This document shows positions 25,544-34,877 of a stretch of 64,000 bases of DNA, in pieces. A program made the translations under genes and the position numbers. The notes under the pieces were generated by a model. The model did not search any database. It saw only the letters and a program-made list of their open reading frames with translations, and was not told where the DNA came from. How positions within the stretch are numbered: the first letter of the stretch is position 1; each line of letters begins with the position of its first letter. The stretch spans positions 2,790,001-2,854,000 of the forward strand of contig NZ_CP026377.1 of NCBI RefSeq assembly GCF_002953195.1. The letters are read 5' to 3'. This DNA comes from Mixta gaviniae. Its GTDB lineage: Bacteria; Pseudomonadota; Gammaproteobacteria; Enterobacterales; Enterobacteriaceae.

Positions 25544-26839
25544 TCAGGCGCTCAGCCAGCCGAGCTTAATCACAAACAGTACCGACAGCACGATCAGCGC
25601 GGCGTTCAGCTCGTGCCGGCGCCCGCTCAGCAGCTTCACCAGCGTCCAGGTGATAAAGCCGAAAGCGATACCGTTAGCGATCGAATAGGTCAGCGGCATC
25701 GTCAGGGCGGTGACGGTCACCGGGGCGGCGGTAGTAATATCTTTCCAGTCAATCTCCGCCAGACCAGAGGTCATCAGCACGGCGATAAACAGCAGCGCAG
25801 GCGCGGTGGCGTAAACCGGCACGCTGGAGGCGAGCGGCGCAAAGAACAGGCTCAGCAGAAACAGCACGGCGACGACGATCGCCGTCAGCCCGGTACGGCC
25901 GCCAGCGCTGACGCCCGCCGCCGATTCGATATAGCTGGTGGTGGTTGAGGTACCCAGCAGCGAGCCGAACAACGCGGCGGCGCTGTCGGCAATCAGCGCC
26001 TTGCCCATTTTCGGGATGTTGCCCTGCTCATCCGCCAGCCCGGCGCGCTTCGTCACGCCAATCAGCGTGCCTGAGTTATCAAATACGTCGACAAACAAAA
26101 AAGCGAAGATCACGCTCACCAGCGAAATATCGAGTGCGCCTTTGATATCCAGCTGCATAAAGGTTGGCGCAATAGAGGGGGGTGCGGAGAAGATGCCGGC
26201 AAACGGCGACAGACCGAGCGCCATCGAAAGAAAGGTCACTGCCAGAATGCCGATCAGCACCGCGCCGGTCACGCGCCGCGCCTCCAGCACCACGATAATG
26301 ATAAAGCCCAGTATCGCCAGCAACGGGCCGGGCCGGGTCAGATCGCCAATACCGACCAGCGTCGCCGGATTGCCGACCACGATGCCTGACCCCTGCAGGG
26401 CGATGATTGCCAGGAACAGGCCAATGCCCGCCGCGATGCCCGATCGCAGCGGCAGCGGAATACTGGCGATGATCCATTCACGGATTTTAAAAATCGAGAG
26501 AGCAAAAAAGATCAATGCCGAGAGGAATACCGCGCCCAGCGCAATTTGCCAGCTGTAGCCCATATGCAGCACGACGGTATAGGTGAAAAAGGCGTTCAGC
26601 CCCATGCCCGGCGCCAGCGCAATGGGATAGTTAGCGATAAGCCCCATCAGCAGCGAACCGATGGCCGCTGCCAGGCAGGTGGCGACAAACACCGCGCCCT
26701 TATCCATGCCGGTGGCGCTAAGGATCGTGGGGTTAACAAACAGGATATAGGCCATTGCCAGGAAGGTGGTGAGACCGGCTATCACTTCGGTGCGCACCGT
26801 GGTGTTGTGTGCTTTTAATTGAAATAGTTTTTCTAGCAT
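25544..26839 (-). CDS. NCS2 family purine (adenine/guanine/hypoxanthine-type) permease
   Basis: 431-aa membrane protein of the AzgA-like branch of NCS2, with about 13 hydrophobic segments. Family motifs seen are ALAPGMGLNAFFTY near residue 77, SGIAAGIGLFLAI near residue 133, VDVFDNSGTLIGV near residue 250 and GTSTTTSYIESAAGVSAGGRTGLTA near residue 296. It imports purine bases with protons. Which base cannot be told. It resembles the general permease more than AdeP, AdeQ, GhxP or GhxQ of E. coli that I can recall. It is monocistronic. Confidence 0.9.
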   Translation of the reverse strand: MLEKLFQLKAHNTTVRTEVIAGLTTFLAMAYILFVNPTILSATGMDKGAVFVATCLAAAIGSLLMGLIANYPIALAPGMGLNAFFTYTVVLHMGYSWQIALGAVFLSALIFFALSIFKIREWIIASIPLPLRSGIAAGIGLFLAIIALQGSGIVVGNPATLVGIGDLTRPGPLLAILGFIIIVVLEARRVTGAVLIGILAVTFLSMALGLSPFAGIFSAPPSIAPTFMQLDIKGALDISLVSVIFAFLFVDVFDNSGTLIGVTKRAGLADEQGNIPKMGKALIADSAAALFGSLLGTSTTTSYIESAAGVSAGGRTGLTAIVVAVLFLLSLFFAPLASSVPVYATAPALLFIAVLMTSGLAEIDWKDITTAAPVTVTALTMPLTYSIANGIAFGFITWTLVKLLSGRRHELNAALIVLSVLFVIKLGWLSA

Positions 26840-27337
26840 GCTGCATCTCTCGTAGCGTTAGCGTCGTCACTTGCGTGAGGTTTCTCTTGCCGAAATAACA
26901 GGAATAAGAGCTTTTCTGTTTAGCAAGCGCTATGCCACAGCTGCCGCCCCGCTTTTCCGGCCGCCGCGCCATCCCATCCTGCCTGCCAGCCGCCTCTGCA
27001 CCATCACGAGGCGCCATAAACAAGCATTGCACTAAAACGGGGATTAACCCGCAGCCAGCTTACTCATCCGGTGGCAGCCTGGGTTTACAGCGATCGGGCC
27101 GCCCCGTCGCCCGGCGCGGTATAAGCCGTATAACCTCTCTGTATCGGGGTGGGCGACAACACCTTTCTTATCGTATCGGGAGGAAACGGTGGCGGGCAGG
27201 CGTGGTCGCTGTGACGCACGCGGCGGGCGCGCATCGTTATCAGGAAACCTCGGGAAGGCGGGATCTTAGCGGGACATGTTAAGCAGGCAGGGTTGCCGAC
27301 TCAGGGGGCTTGCGCTGCCCCCTCGATCAGGCGCGCA
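26840..27337. other. Intergenic region, upstream of permease and downstream of phnH
   Basis: 498 bp. It contains the permease promoter on the minus strand, not resolved, and no clear PurR palindrome. A GGGGGC / GCCCCC hairpin at about 27303-27321 lies just after phnH and may end its transcript. A 116-codon plus-strand frame here has an amino acid make-up typical of chance GC-rich ORFs. Confidence 0.4.
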
Positions 27338-27889
27338 TCAGCAGACGGCGACCTGGGCGGTGCGCGGCAGCACCATCATCATTTCGCCGCAGGTCAGCAT
27401 CAGGTTTACGCCCTGGCCGTTAAGCGGCCATTCACGCAGGAAAGCGAGTGTCTTCGGCGGCAGCTGCGGCGCAATGGCGCGGCGCTCCTGGATGCCAGGG
27501 CCGCGCAGACGCAGCGTCAGGCCGCCGTTCAGCGCCGGCACTTCCAGAATCACCGTCGCGCCGGGGGCGCAGATCGCTGCCAGGTCGGGATCGCTGCCGC
27601 TGTGCAGTAACGCGAAGGCGACCGGCTGCTCTGTGGTCAGCGGCGCGCCGTTGCTCAGGCGCAGGCTGTCGCGCAGCGCCGGCGTATCGATTGCCGGATC
27701 CAGCAACAGCGGCGTATCCGCCTCATTCAGGGTCGCCAGCAGCGCGCTGGCGGCCGGGGAGATACCCGCCCACTGCTCTGCGCAGGGCAGCGTCACCGCG
27801 ACGCCGGGCTCGCTCATCGCTTTTAAAATACGACGCAGTACGGGCTGCGTTTCAACAACGGGGCGGTTCAGGCTTGCCAGTAAACTCAT
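27338..27889 (-). CDS. phnH: PhnH, carbon-phosphorus lyase subunit (orphan)
   Basis: 183-aa protein matching PhnH of the C-P lyase complex (E. coli, 194 aa). Seen are the N-terminal RRILKAMSEPGVAVTL motif, the central LRGPGIQERRAIAPQLP block and the C terminus MLTCGEMMMVLPRTAQVAVC, close to the E. coli ending TCGE...PRTTHVEVC. PhnH is a structural subunit of the PhnGHIJ core. None of phnG, I, J, K, L or M is in the window. Its ATG overlaps the phnF stop codon by one base, where phnG would stand in E. coli. Confidence 0.88.
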   Translation of the reverse strand: MSLLASLNRPVVETQPVLRRILKAMSEPGVAVTLPCAEQWAGISPAASALLATLNEADTPLLLDPAIDTPALRDSLRLSNGAPLTTEQPVAFALLHSGSDPDLAAICAPGATVILEVPALNGGLTLRLRGPGIQERRAIAPQLPPKTLAFLREWPLNGQGVNLMLTCGEMMMVLPRTAQVAVC

Positions 27890-28626
27890 TATTCTTCTCC
27901 ATTATTCTTCGCTGAGTGTTCAAGCGTTAATTCTGTCATGTCGCCACGCGCCAGGCTGACGGCATATTCCGCCAGACGGCCATCGGCGGCCTGGCTCAGG
28001 GTGCGGACTGAAAGCAGCGGTGCCTGTAGCGGCACGGCCAACAGCCGACACTCTTTCGCCTGCGCGCGACGTGTAGTGATACGGGTTTGCACCAAAGTGA
28101 GCGGGCGATCGCACTGCTGTAAAAAGTCATGCAGCGCGCCGCTGCGGTAGTGCTGAAGCTGCGGCCACCAGGCAAGCTGAGGCAGGAAATGGTTGGTCAC
28201 GCAGACCGGAACGCCTTCCATCCGACGCAGCGTGCGCAGATGGATAACCTGTTCGCCTTCCCTGCAGGCCAGTGCGGCCGCCACTTCCTGGCTGGCCGGA
28301 CGCAGCACCGCCAGCAGACGTTCGCTGGCGGTATCGCTGCCCTGCTGCCGCAAATCGTGGCGAAAGCAGGCGCGTGTATAATGAGGATAGTTGACGGAAT
28401 GCATCAGCACCAGTACGCCGACGCCGGGACGACGTAAAACCAGACCTTTACTTACCAGTTCATCCACCGCCCGACGCAGCGTATGGCGGTTAACCGCAAA
28501 GCGCGTCGCCAGCTGCTGCTCCGGCGGCAGGTAGTCGCCCGACTGGTAGCGGTTCAGCACCTCCTGCTCCAGCTGCGTGGCGATCGCCTGGTAAACGCTG
28601 GTCGGATGTCTGGATAGCCCGGTCAT
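27889..28626 (-). CDS. phnF: PhnF, GntR/HutC-type regulator of phosphonate genes
   Basis: 245-aa GntR regulator. The winged helix is at residues 10-75 (SGDYLPPEQQLATRFAVNRH) and a UTRA effector domain follows from about residue 95 (LLAVLRPASQEVAAAL, then HLRTLRRMEGVPVC). It is close to E. coli PhnF over its whole length. It is predicted to repress phosphonate-use genes until ligand binds. It is co-transcribed with phnH (1-nt overlap). No other phn gene is visible, so its regulon must lie elsewhere or has been lost. Confidence 0.88.
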   Translation of the reverse strand: MTGLSRHPTSVYQAIATQLEQEVLNRYQSGDYLPPEQQLATRFAVNRHTLRRAVDELVSKGLVLRRPGVGVLVLMHSVNYPHYTRACFRHDLRQQGSDTASERLLAVLRPASQEVAAALACREGEQVIHLRTLRRMEGVPVCVTNHFLPQLAWWPQLQHYRSGALHDFLQQCDRPLTLVQTRITTRRAQAKECRLLAVPLQAPLLSVRTLSQAADGRLAEYAVSLARGDMTELTLEHSAKNNGEE

Positions 28627-28908
28627 AGTCTGTTCCTCATGCCGCCGCGTCCGGTCCGGCGCGGCTTATGGCGCTACTCTGCCGAAGCAAGATGACAGCC
28701 GGGTGACGCGCCGGTGGCAGCGCGATGAATTTGCGTTAAGTACGCGCCGCTACCTCGCCACAAACATCAAATAAATTAATCAATAATGACACCGCTCACA
28801 CTTTTACCCTGCCGGACATTATTTGCCGCTACGCCAGTAGCGACAGGGCGCAAATTCTTTTTTATCTGTCACAATTACTGGATACAGATCGGTAAAGCGA
28901 GTGGCTGA

Positions 28909-31092
28909 ATGTTCAATAAAGATCAACTTCCTGAAAGTTTTCGGCGCGAGTTTATTCGGGAAGTCATTTTTCCGCTGGCGGTGGTGCTGGCGATCATCTG
29001 GTGCGCCGCCGCCTGCAGCGTGCTGTGGGCGGCAAAGCACAATAATCGCGAAGCGGCGACGCAGCAGGAGAGCATCATTAAAACTGCTTTTGCGCAAAGC
29101 ATGACGGAACATCAGCGCCAGCTGCACAGCCTGACCAACTGGCCGCCGTTTGGCCAGCTGTTGCAGCAGCCGGCAATCGACAGGCGCTGGCTCGATGATA
29201 ACGTCGGCCACTGGCTTTATGAGATGTTTGGTCATCAGGACATTTTTATTCTTGATCCGCAGGCCAGAGTGCTGGCGAGCTGGCAGAACGGCCAGCCTGT
29301 CGCCAGCCAGCGCTGGTCCGGCTTTGAGGCGCCGCTGGCACCCTGGCTGCGCCGCCAGGCGCAGCTGCACGGCAACGGTGCCGGCGATATGGTTGATTTC
29401 ACGCGTATTGGGCAGCGCGCGGCGCTGGTAGCGATCGGCGATATTGGCACCGATGCGGCGGAAAGCGGGTATCGGCTGGTGAGCATCAAATACCTCGACG
29501 ACGGCTTTCTGAATGCGCTGGCGCAACGCAGCCTGATCGCAGGGCTGCACTATATCGCCGACGCGCCGACGCCCGCCGGCCAGGCGAGCTTCCCGTTGAT
29601 ATCACGCCTTGGCCCGTCGGCCGGCCATTTTGCCTGGCAGCCGGCACAGCCCGGCAGCCAGATGCTGACGCTGCTGGTGCCGCTGATGGCGGCGGTGTTA
29701 CTGATCACTACGCTGGTCTGTGCCGTGATGATGTTTCGCCTGTGGCGCCTGCGGCTGCGGCTGGCGCAGTCGATGCTGCGGCTGGGCGCCAGCGAGGCAC
29801 AGGCGCAGCATCTGGCGTTTCACGATGTGCTGACCGGGCTGGCTAACCGCGCGCTGGTAGAGGAGCGCCTGACGCAGGCACTGGCGCGCGCGGCGCGCGG
29901 CCATAAGCCGCTGGCGCTGCTGTTGATCGACCTGGACCGCTTTAAAAATGTCAACGATACCTACGGCCACCACGCGGGCGATGACCTGATTATCGAAGTG
30001 GCGCACCGTCTGGCGACGCTGCTGCGCGAAAGCGATACCGTCGGCCGCATCGGCGGCGACGAGTTCGTTATTCTGATGGAGGATATCGACGATCTCGCCG
30101 CAGTCGACGCACTGTGTGAAGGGATCATCATCGCGCTGGGTGAGCCTTATCTGCTGCTGGGCAGCGAGGCCTGGGTTGGCGCCAGCATCGGCGTGGCGCT
30201 GGCGCCGCGCGATGGTCTGGATCGCCAGGAGCTGATGCGTAAAGCGGATATCGCGCTCTACGAGGCGAAAAACGAAGGGCGCGGCCAGTATCGCCTGTTT
30301 GCGCGCGCCATGGATGAATCGGTGCAGACACGGCAGCAGATCGCCGCCGATCTGCGCATCGCGCTGCAGCAGCATCAGGGGCTGGAAGTCTGGTATCAGC
30401 CGCTGATGGATGTCGGCGGCCATGACATTGTCGGCTTTGAAGCGTTGCTGCGCTGGCATCATGCGCAGCGCGGCGCCATCGCCCCTTCTGAATTTATCCC
30501 TATCGCCGAAGAGACCGGGCTGATTTTACAGATCGGCGAATGGGTGCTGCGCGAGGCGTGCCGCGTGTCGCTGCGCTGGCCGGCGCTGACCATCGCCGTC
30601 AATGTCTCGCCACTGCAGTTCCGCGCCGTCGGTTTTGTGCAGCGCTTTAAAGAGATTGTGCTGGCAGAAGGCGCCGATCCGCGCGGCATTGAGCTGGAGA
30701 TCACCGAAGGGGTGTTGATAGAGGATGAGCGCGAGGCGCGCGCGATCATTATCGCCCTGCGCGAGGCGGGCTTTCGCATCGCACTGGATGATTTTGGCAC
30801 CGGCTATTCCAGCCTTAACTACCTGAGCAACTTCCCGGTGGATAAGATCAAAATCGACCGCTCCTTCACCCAGTCGCTGGGAGTGGCGGAAAATTCGGCG
30901 GCGATTATCGAATCGGTGGTGCGCCTTGGTCATGCGATGGGGTTGACGGTGACCGCCGAAGGGGTGGAGACCAGCGGGCAGATGACGGCGCTGGCGGAAG
31001 CGGGCTGCAATCAACTGCAGGGCTACCTGTTCAGCCAGGCGGTGCCGCCGGATAAAATTGCCATGATGCTGGAAAAACGTAAGGCGGGATAA
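28909..31092 (+). CDS. GGDEF-EAL bifunctional cyclic-di-GMP protein with periplasmic CHASE4-like sensor
   Basis: 727-aa inner-membrane protein. Transmembrane helix 1 is at about residues 20-42, then a periplasmic CHASE4-like domain to about residue 255, and helix 2 at about 257-280. The GGDEF active site is intact at residues 382-386 (RIGGDEF). The EAL domain starts with EAL at 511-513 and keeps the DDFGTGYSSL loop and KIDRSF, so both synthase and phosphodiesterase activities look possible. The ligand of the sensor is unknown. It is a single-gene unit with no partner nearby. The upstream gap 28627-28908 shows nothing specific. Confidence 0.92.
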   Translation: MFNKDQLPESFRREFIREVIFPLAVVLAIIWCAAACSVLWAAKHNNREAATQQESIIKTAFAQSMTEHQRQLHSLTNWPPFGQLLQQPAIDRRWLDDNVGHWLYEMFGHQDIFILDPQARVLASWQNGQPVASQRWSGFEAPLAPWLRRQAQLHGNGAGDMVDFTRIGQRAALVAIGDIGTDAAESGYRLVSIKYLDDGFLNALAQRSLIAGLHYIADAPTPAGQASFPLISRLGPSAGHFAWQPAQPGSQMLTLLVPLMAAVLLITTLVCAVMMFRLWRLRLRLAQSMLRLGASEAQAQHLAFHDVLTGLANRALVEERLTQALARAARGHKPLALLLIDLDRFKNVNDTYGHHAGDDLIIEVAHRLATLLRESDTVGRIGGDEFVILMEDIDDLAAVDALCEGIIIALGEPYLLLGSEAWVGASIGVALAPRDGLDRQELMRKADIALYEAKNEGRGQYRLFARAMDESVQTRQQIAADLRIALQQHQGLEVWYQPLMDVGGHDIVGFEALLRWHHAQRGAIAPSEFIPIAEETGLILQIGEWVLREACRVSLRWPALTIAVNVSPLQFRAVGFVQRFKEIVLAEGADPRGIELEITEGVLIEDEREARAIIIALREAGFRIALDDFGTGYSSLNYLSNFPVDKIKIDRSFTQSLGVAENSAAIIESVVRLGHAMGLTVTAEGVETSGQMTALAEAGCNQLQGYLFSQAVPPDKIAMMLEKRKAG

Positions 31093-31155
31093 AAACGCAT
31101 CCCGCCTTACGGCGTCAGACGGGCATGAACCCGCTATCGCTATCGGCAATCGCGC

Positions 31156-31998
31156 TTACTCAGGAAAATCGGTGCCGAGCGTGGTCTCTTTCCAGGCTTC
31201 GATCTGCGCCAGACGCTCACGTAGCTTGCCGGTCACCGCCTCGAAGCCGAAGGCGCCCATCACCAGATGACGCGGCGGATTTTCTTCTTCGCTGATGGCG
31301 ATCATCGCCGCCGCCGCCCGCGCCGGGTCGCCCGGCTGTTTGCCGCTGTAGCCGGCGGTATTTTTCATGCGCGCGCCGGCCGTTTCCGCATAGTCCGCCA
31401 GGCGGTTTTCAGTCTGATGCAGCGAACGCCCCGCCCAGTCGGTGCGGAACGGCCCTGGCTCGACGCAGGTTACTTTGATGCCCAGCGGCGCGCCCTCGGC
31501 CGCCAGCGCGTCAGACCAGCCCTCCACCGCATGTTTGCTGGCGGCGTAGTAGCCGGAGCCGGGGAAGCCGATCAGCCCCGCCACCGACGTGATATTGATG
31601 ATATGCCCGCTGCGCGCCTGGCGCATCGCCGGCAGCACCGCGCGCGTCATAGCGAACAGGCCGAAGACGTTAGCATCAAACTGGGCGCGGATCTCCGCCT
31701 CTACGCCCTCTTCTACCGAAGACTGGTAGCCGTAGCCGGCATTGTTGACCAGCACGTCAATCGCGCCGAATGTCTCCAGCGCCGTCTGGACTGCGCGATC
31801 GATGGTGGCGCTGTCGGTAACGTCGAGCGCCAGCGCCAGCGCGTGCTGCTCATGGCCCTCGACCAGATCGGCGACTTTTTGCGCGTCGCGCGCCGTCACC
31901 ACCACGTTAAAGCCACGTGCAATCGCCTGCTGCGCCAGTTCACGGCCAAAGCCGGTTGAACAGCCGGTAATCAGCCAGACCGGGGTTTTTGCCTTCAT
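31156..31998 (-). CDS. SDR family oxidoreductase
   Basis: 280-aa classical SDR. The cofactor motif TGCSTGFGREL lies near residue 10, NNAGYGYQS near residue 85, and the active site is SVAGLIGFPGSGYYAASK (Ser, Tyr and Lys in normal spacing). The start MKAKTPVWLITG at 31998 was chosen because the upstream 17 codons do not look like an SDR N terminus. Substrate unknown. It ends 60 bp from the GGDEF-EAL gene and converges with it. Confidence 0.87.
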   Translation of the reverse strand: MKAKTPVWLITGCSTGFGRELAQQAIARGFNVVVTARDAQKVADLVEGHEQHALALALDVTDSATIDRAVQTALETFGAIDVLVNNAGYGYQSSVEEGVEAEIRAQFDANVFGLFAMTRAVLPAMRQARSGHIINITSVAGLIGFPGSGYYAASKHAVEGWSDALAAEGAPLGIKVTCVEPGPFRTDWAGRSLHQTENRLADYAETAGARMKNTAGYSGKQPGDPARAAAAMIAISEEENPPRHLVMGAFGFEAVTGKLRERLAQIEAWKETTLGTDFPE

Positions 31999-32119
31999 TC
32001 GGTTATCCTCTTTCAGGGTCTTTTGCTGCCACAGATAGCGCCCGGCCACGCAGGCGGCCAGGCTAACGAGCAGCAGACGTTATCATCGCTGCCCGTTAAT
32101 AAGCGCCTGATGCCTCAGG

Positions 32120-33916
32120 CTATTTCTTTTTGCCCGGCAACACTTCGTTGAGCAGCTGGCTGGCAGTATCGCCAATCACCTGCGCGGCGCCGCGATCGCC
32201 TTTTACCATCGAGGCCATAAAGGCTTTCGCCTGTTTAAAGGTGATATGCGGCGGCAGCGGCGCGACTTCCGGATCGGTTTTCACTTCCAGCACCACCGGC
32301 CGGTCGCTGGTTAGCGCTTCCTGCCAGGCGCTGCTCAGCTTCTCCGGGTCGTCGACGTAGATGCCTTTCAGGCCGAGCATTTCGGCAAAGGCGGCATAGT
32401 GAACGTTGGGAATATCCTGGCTGGCTTCGAAACGCGGGTTGCCTTCCATTACGCGCTGCTCCCAGGTGACCTGATTAAGATCCTGGTTATTGAACACGCA
32501 GACTACCAGCCGTCCGTCGCCCCAGCCCTTCCAGTATTTCTGAATAGTGATCAGCTCCGCCATGTTGTTCATCTGCATTGCGCCGTCGCCCACCAGCGCC
32601 ACCACCGGTCGGTGAGGATAGGCGAACTTGGCGGCGATCGCGTAAGGCACCGCCGCGCCCATGCAGGCGAGCCCGCCAGAGAGCGTGGCGCGCTGCCCCT
32701 GCTTCACCCGATAGTCGCGGGCGAACCAGTTGGCGCAGGAGCCGGAATCGGAGGTGACGATGGCATCCTCCGGCAGTAGCGGCGACATCTCCCACACCAC
32801 TCGCTGCGGGTTAACCGGGCTGGCGGGCGCCATTGCCCTTTCCTCCATCACCTGCCACCACGACTGTACCTGGCGCGCTATATCTTCCTGCCAGCTGCGG
32901 TCCTCTTTGTGTTTCAGCAGCGGCAGCAGCGCGCGCAGCGTTTCCGCCGCATCGCCGTGCAGGTTCACTTCGCAGGGATAGCGCAGGCCGAGCATCGCCG
33001 GATCGATATCAATCTGCACGCCGCGCACTTTTCCCTCTTCCGGCAGGAACTCGGTCCAGGGGAAGCCGCTGCCGATCATCAGCAGCGTATCGCAATTTTT
33101 CATCATCTCTGATGAAGGTTTGGTCCCCAGCAGGCCGATCGCGCCGGTGACGAAGGGCGCGTCGTCCGGCAGCACATCTTTGCCCAGCAGCGCTTTGGCG
33201 ACGCCGGCGCCGAGCGCGTTGGCCGTCTGCACCACTTCAACCGCCGCGCCGCGCGCGCCGGAACCAATCAGGATCGCCACCTTTTTGCCGGCATTCAGCA
33301 CTTCGGCGGCGCGCAGCAGGTCATCATGGTAAGGGACGATTTTCGGCCGCTGGTAGCCAGGGCCGGAGTGGGTAAAGCCGTGCAGATGCTGCGGCGCCTG
33401 CCAGGGCTCATCCTGCAGATCTTTCGGCAGGATCAGCACCGCCACGCCGTTTTGCGCTTTGGCGATACGCACGCCGCGATCGACCAGATGCTGGACCTGG
33501 GCCGGTGCCGCCGCCTCCTGTACGAAATTCGCCACGTCGGAAAAGACGCGATCCAGATTTAGCTCCTGCTGATAGCTGGCAGCGCGCGAGGTGGTTTCCG
33601 CCTGGCCCGAGATCGCCAGCACCGGCGCATGGTCCAGTTTGGCGTCATACAGGCCGGTCAGCAGGTGGGTGGCGCCGGGGCCGCCGGTAGAGAGGCAGAC
33701 GCCCAGCTCGCCGGTGAACTTGGCATGGCCCGCCGCCATAAATGCCGCCATCTCTTCATGGCGTACCTGAATAAATTCAATGCCCGCGCCCTTTTTATTG
33801 GCGCGCTGAATGGCGCCCAGCACGCCGTTGATGCCGTCGCCGGGATAGCCGTAAATGCGGGTTACGCCCCAGGCCTTCAGGCGCTGGACGAAAAAATCGC
33901 TGGTCTTCATTGCCAT
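32120..33916 (-). CDS. Thiamine diphosphate-dependent enzyme, pyruvate oxidase/acetolactate synthase-like
   Basis: 598-aa ThDP enzyme with the usual three domains: Pyr domain (residues 1-180, catalytic Glu in the RHEEMAAFMAAGHA stretch), central domain (about 190-330) and PP domain with the cofactor motif GDGAMQMNN...NNQDLN around residues 435-470. It resembles PoxB/YdaP-type proteins. The reaction is probably decarboxylation of pyruvate or a similar 2-oxo acid, but it is not fixed by sequence. It lacks the C-terminal amphipathic lipid-binding tail typical of E. coli PoxB and ends in PGKKK. A GGGAGAG ribosome-binding site precedes the ATG. No partner gene. Confidence 0.85.
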   Translation of the reverse strand: MAMKTSDFFVQRLKAWGVTRIYGYPGDGINGVLGAIQRANKKGAGIEFIQVRHEEMAAFMAAGHAKFTGELGVCLSTGGPGATHLLTGLYDAKLDHAPVLAISGQAETTSRAASYQQELNLDRVFSDVANFVQEAAAPAQVQHLVDRGVRIAKAQNGVAVLILPKDLQDEPWQAPQHLHGFTHSGPGYQRPKIVPYHDDLLRAAEVLNAGKKVAILIGSGARGAAVEVVQTANALGAGVAKALLGKDVLPDDAPFVTGAIGLLGTKPSSEMMKNCDTLLMIGSGFPWTEFLPEEGKVRGVQIDIDPAMLGLRYPCEVNLHGDAAETLRALLPLLKHKEDRSWQEDIARQVQSWWQVMEERAMAPASPVNPQRVVWEMSPLLPEDAIVTSDSGSCANWFARDYRVKQGQRATLSGGLACMGAAVPYAIAAKFAYPHRPVVALVGDGAMQMNNMAELITIQKYWKGWGDGRLVVCVFNNQDLNQVTWEQRVMEGNPRFEASQDIPNVHYAAFAEMLGLKGIYVDDPEKLSSAWQEALTSDRPVVLEVKTDPEVAPLPPHITFKQAKAFMASMVKGDRGAAQVIGDTASQLLNEVLPGKKK

Positions 33917-33987
33917 CGTCTGTCTCTCCCTCTCAGATTACACAGACTTTAAGCATAGCCGACCTCGTCAGAAGGCAACCGCAGCGA

Positions 33988-34809
33988 TTAACCCATCGCC
34001 TGGCTCATCACGCTCCAGGCGGTCATTCCCTGCGGCCGCCAGTCGCGGCCACGCACCATGCGCAGCGGCGCGTCCACCGCCTGCAGGCCGCACGCCTGCA
34101 GCCAGAGGCCCAGCCCGCAGCAGCGGCGGCTATCGATGCGTACAAATTTGCCCGCCAGCGGCTGCATCGCTTCGACGATCAGGCGCTGCGCGTCTGAGGC
34201 GTCGGCGGCGATCACCGGGCCGATGACGAAGCCGCGGCCAAAGCGCCGCGTTACCGCAAAGCCGGTTGGCTCATCGCCCCGGCGCGTGAGGTTTATCGTG
34301 GCGCCGTCGGCGAACAGCCGCTCCAGCAGCGGCAGGCGCTGAAAACCGTTGGCGCGATAATCAAGCTGCGCCAGCGCGGGCAGATCGCTGCGGCGCGCTG
34401 GCGTCGACGGCCCGGCGCTCAGCGGCGGGATCAGGGAGGGGGTTTGATACTGGATAATCTCGTCGGTATCGGTAAAGCCGACGCGACGATAGAGCGGCGC
34501 GCCCGCCTCGGTGGCGTGCAGATGCAGTTCCATGCCCGTCAGCTGTGCCAGCGTCTGCTGCAACAGCGCGCTGCCGATGCCCTGGCCGCGCGCGGCGGCG
34601 GCGACGATAATCACGCCGATGCTGGCGCGCTGCGCCCCCCAGCGCCAGAACAGGGTGCTGCCAATCACCTGGCTATCCTGTTCCGCCACGATCCCCTCGC
34701 CCAGCGCCAGCATTAGCTGCCAGTCGGCAAGGCGGTGCGGCCAGTTCACTTCCTGCGTCAGCGCCACACAGGCGTCAAGATCCTGCGGCGTCATGGTGCG
34801 TATGTTCAT
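33988..34809 (-). CDS. GNAT family N-acetyltransferase with C-terminal second GNAT-like half
   Basis: 273-aa protein. The N-terminal GNAT domain (residues 1-140) has the acetyl-CoA loop AAARGQGIGSALLQQ and the YRRVGF strand. The C-terminal half resembles the Acetyltransf_18-type half found in tandem GNAT proteins (TGFAVTRRFGRGFVIGPVIA). Substrate unknown. The start at 34809 (MNIRTMTPQDLDACV) fits the family. Its ribosome-binding site is weak. It lies just downstream of cbl on the same strand, 68 bp apart. Confidence 0.82.
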   Translation of the reverse strand: MNIRTMTPQDLDACVALTQEVNWPHRLADWQLMLALGEGIVAEQDSQVIGSTLFWRWGAQRASIGVIIVAAAARGQGIGSALLQQTLAQLTGMELHLHATEAGAPLYRRVGFTDTDEIIQYQTPSLIPPLSAGPSTPARRSDLPALAQLDYRANGFQRLPLLERLFADGATINLTRRGDEPTGFAVTRRFGRGFVIGPVIAADASDAQRLIVEAMQPLAGKFVRIDSRRCCGLGLWLQACGLQAVDAPLRMVRGRDWRPQGMTAWSVMSQAMG

Positions 34810-34877
34810 AATGAGGCGCGTTCTGTTAAGGAAAAAAACCACCTTAATCGCTGCGACGAACGACGGCAATGCGCGCG

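Noticed and set aside
26932..27282. 116-aa plus-strand ORF upstream of the NCS2 permease
   Set aside because: Composition is typical of random GC-rich frames, and there is no ribosome-binding site.
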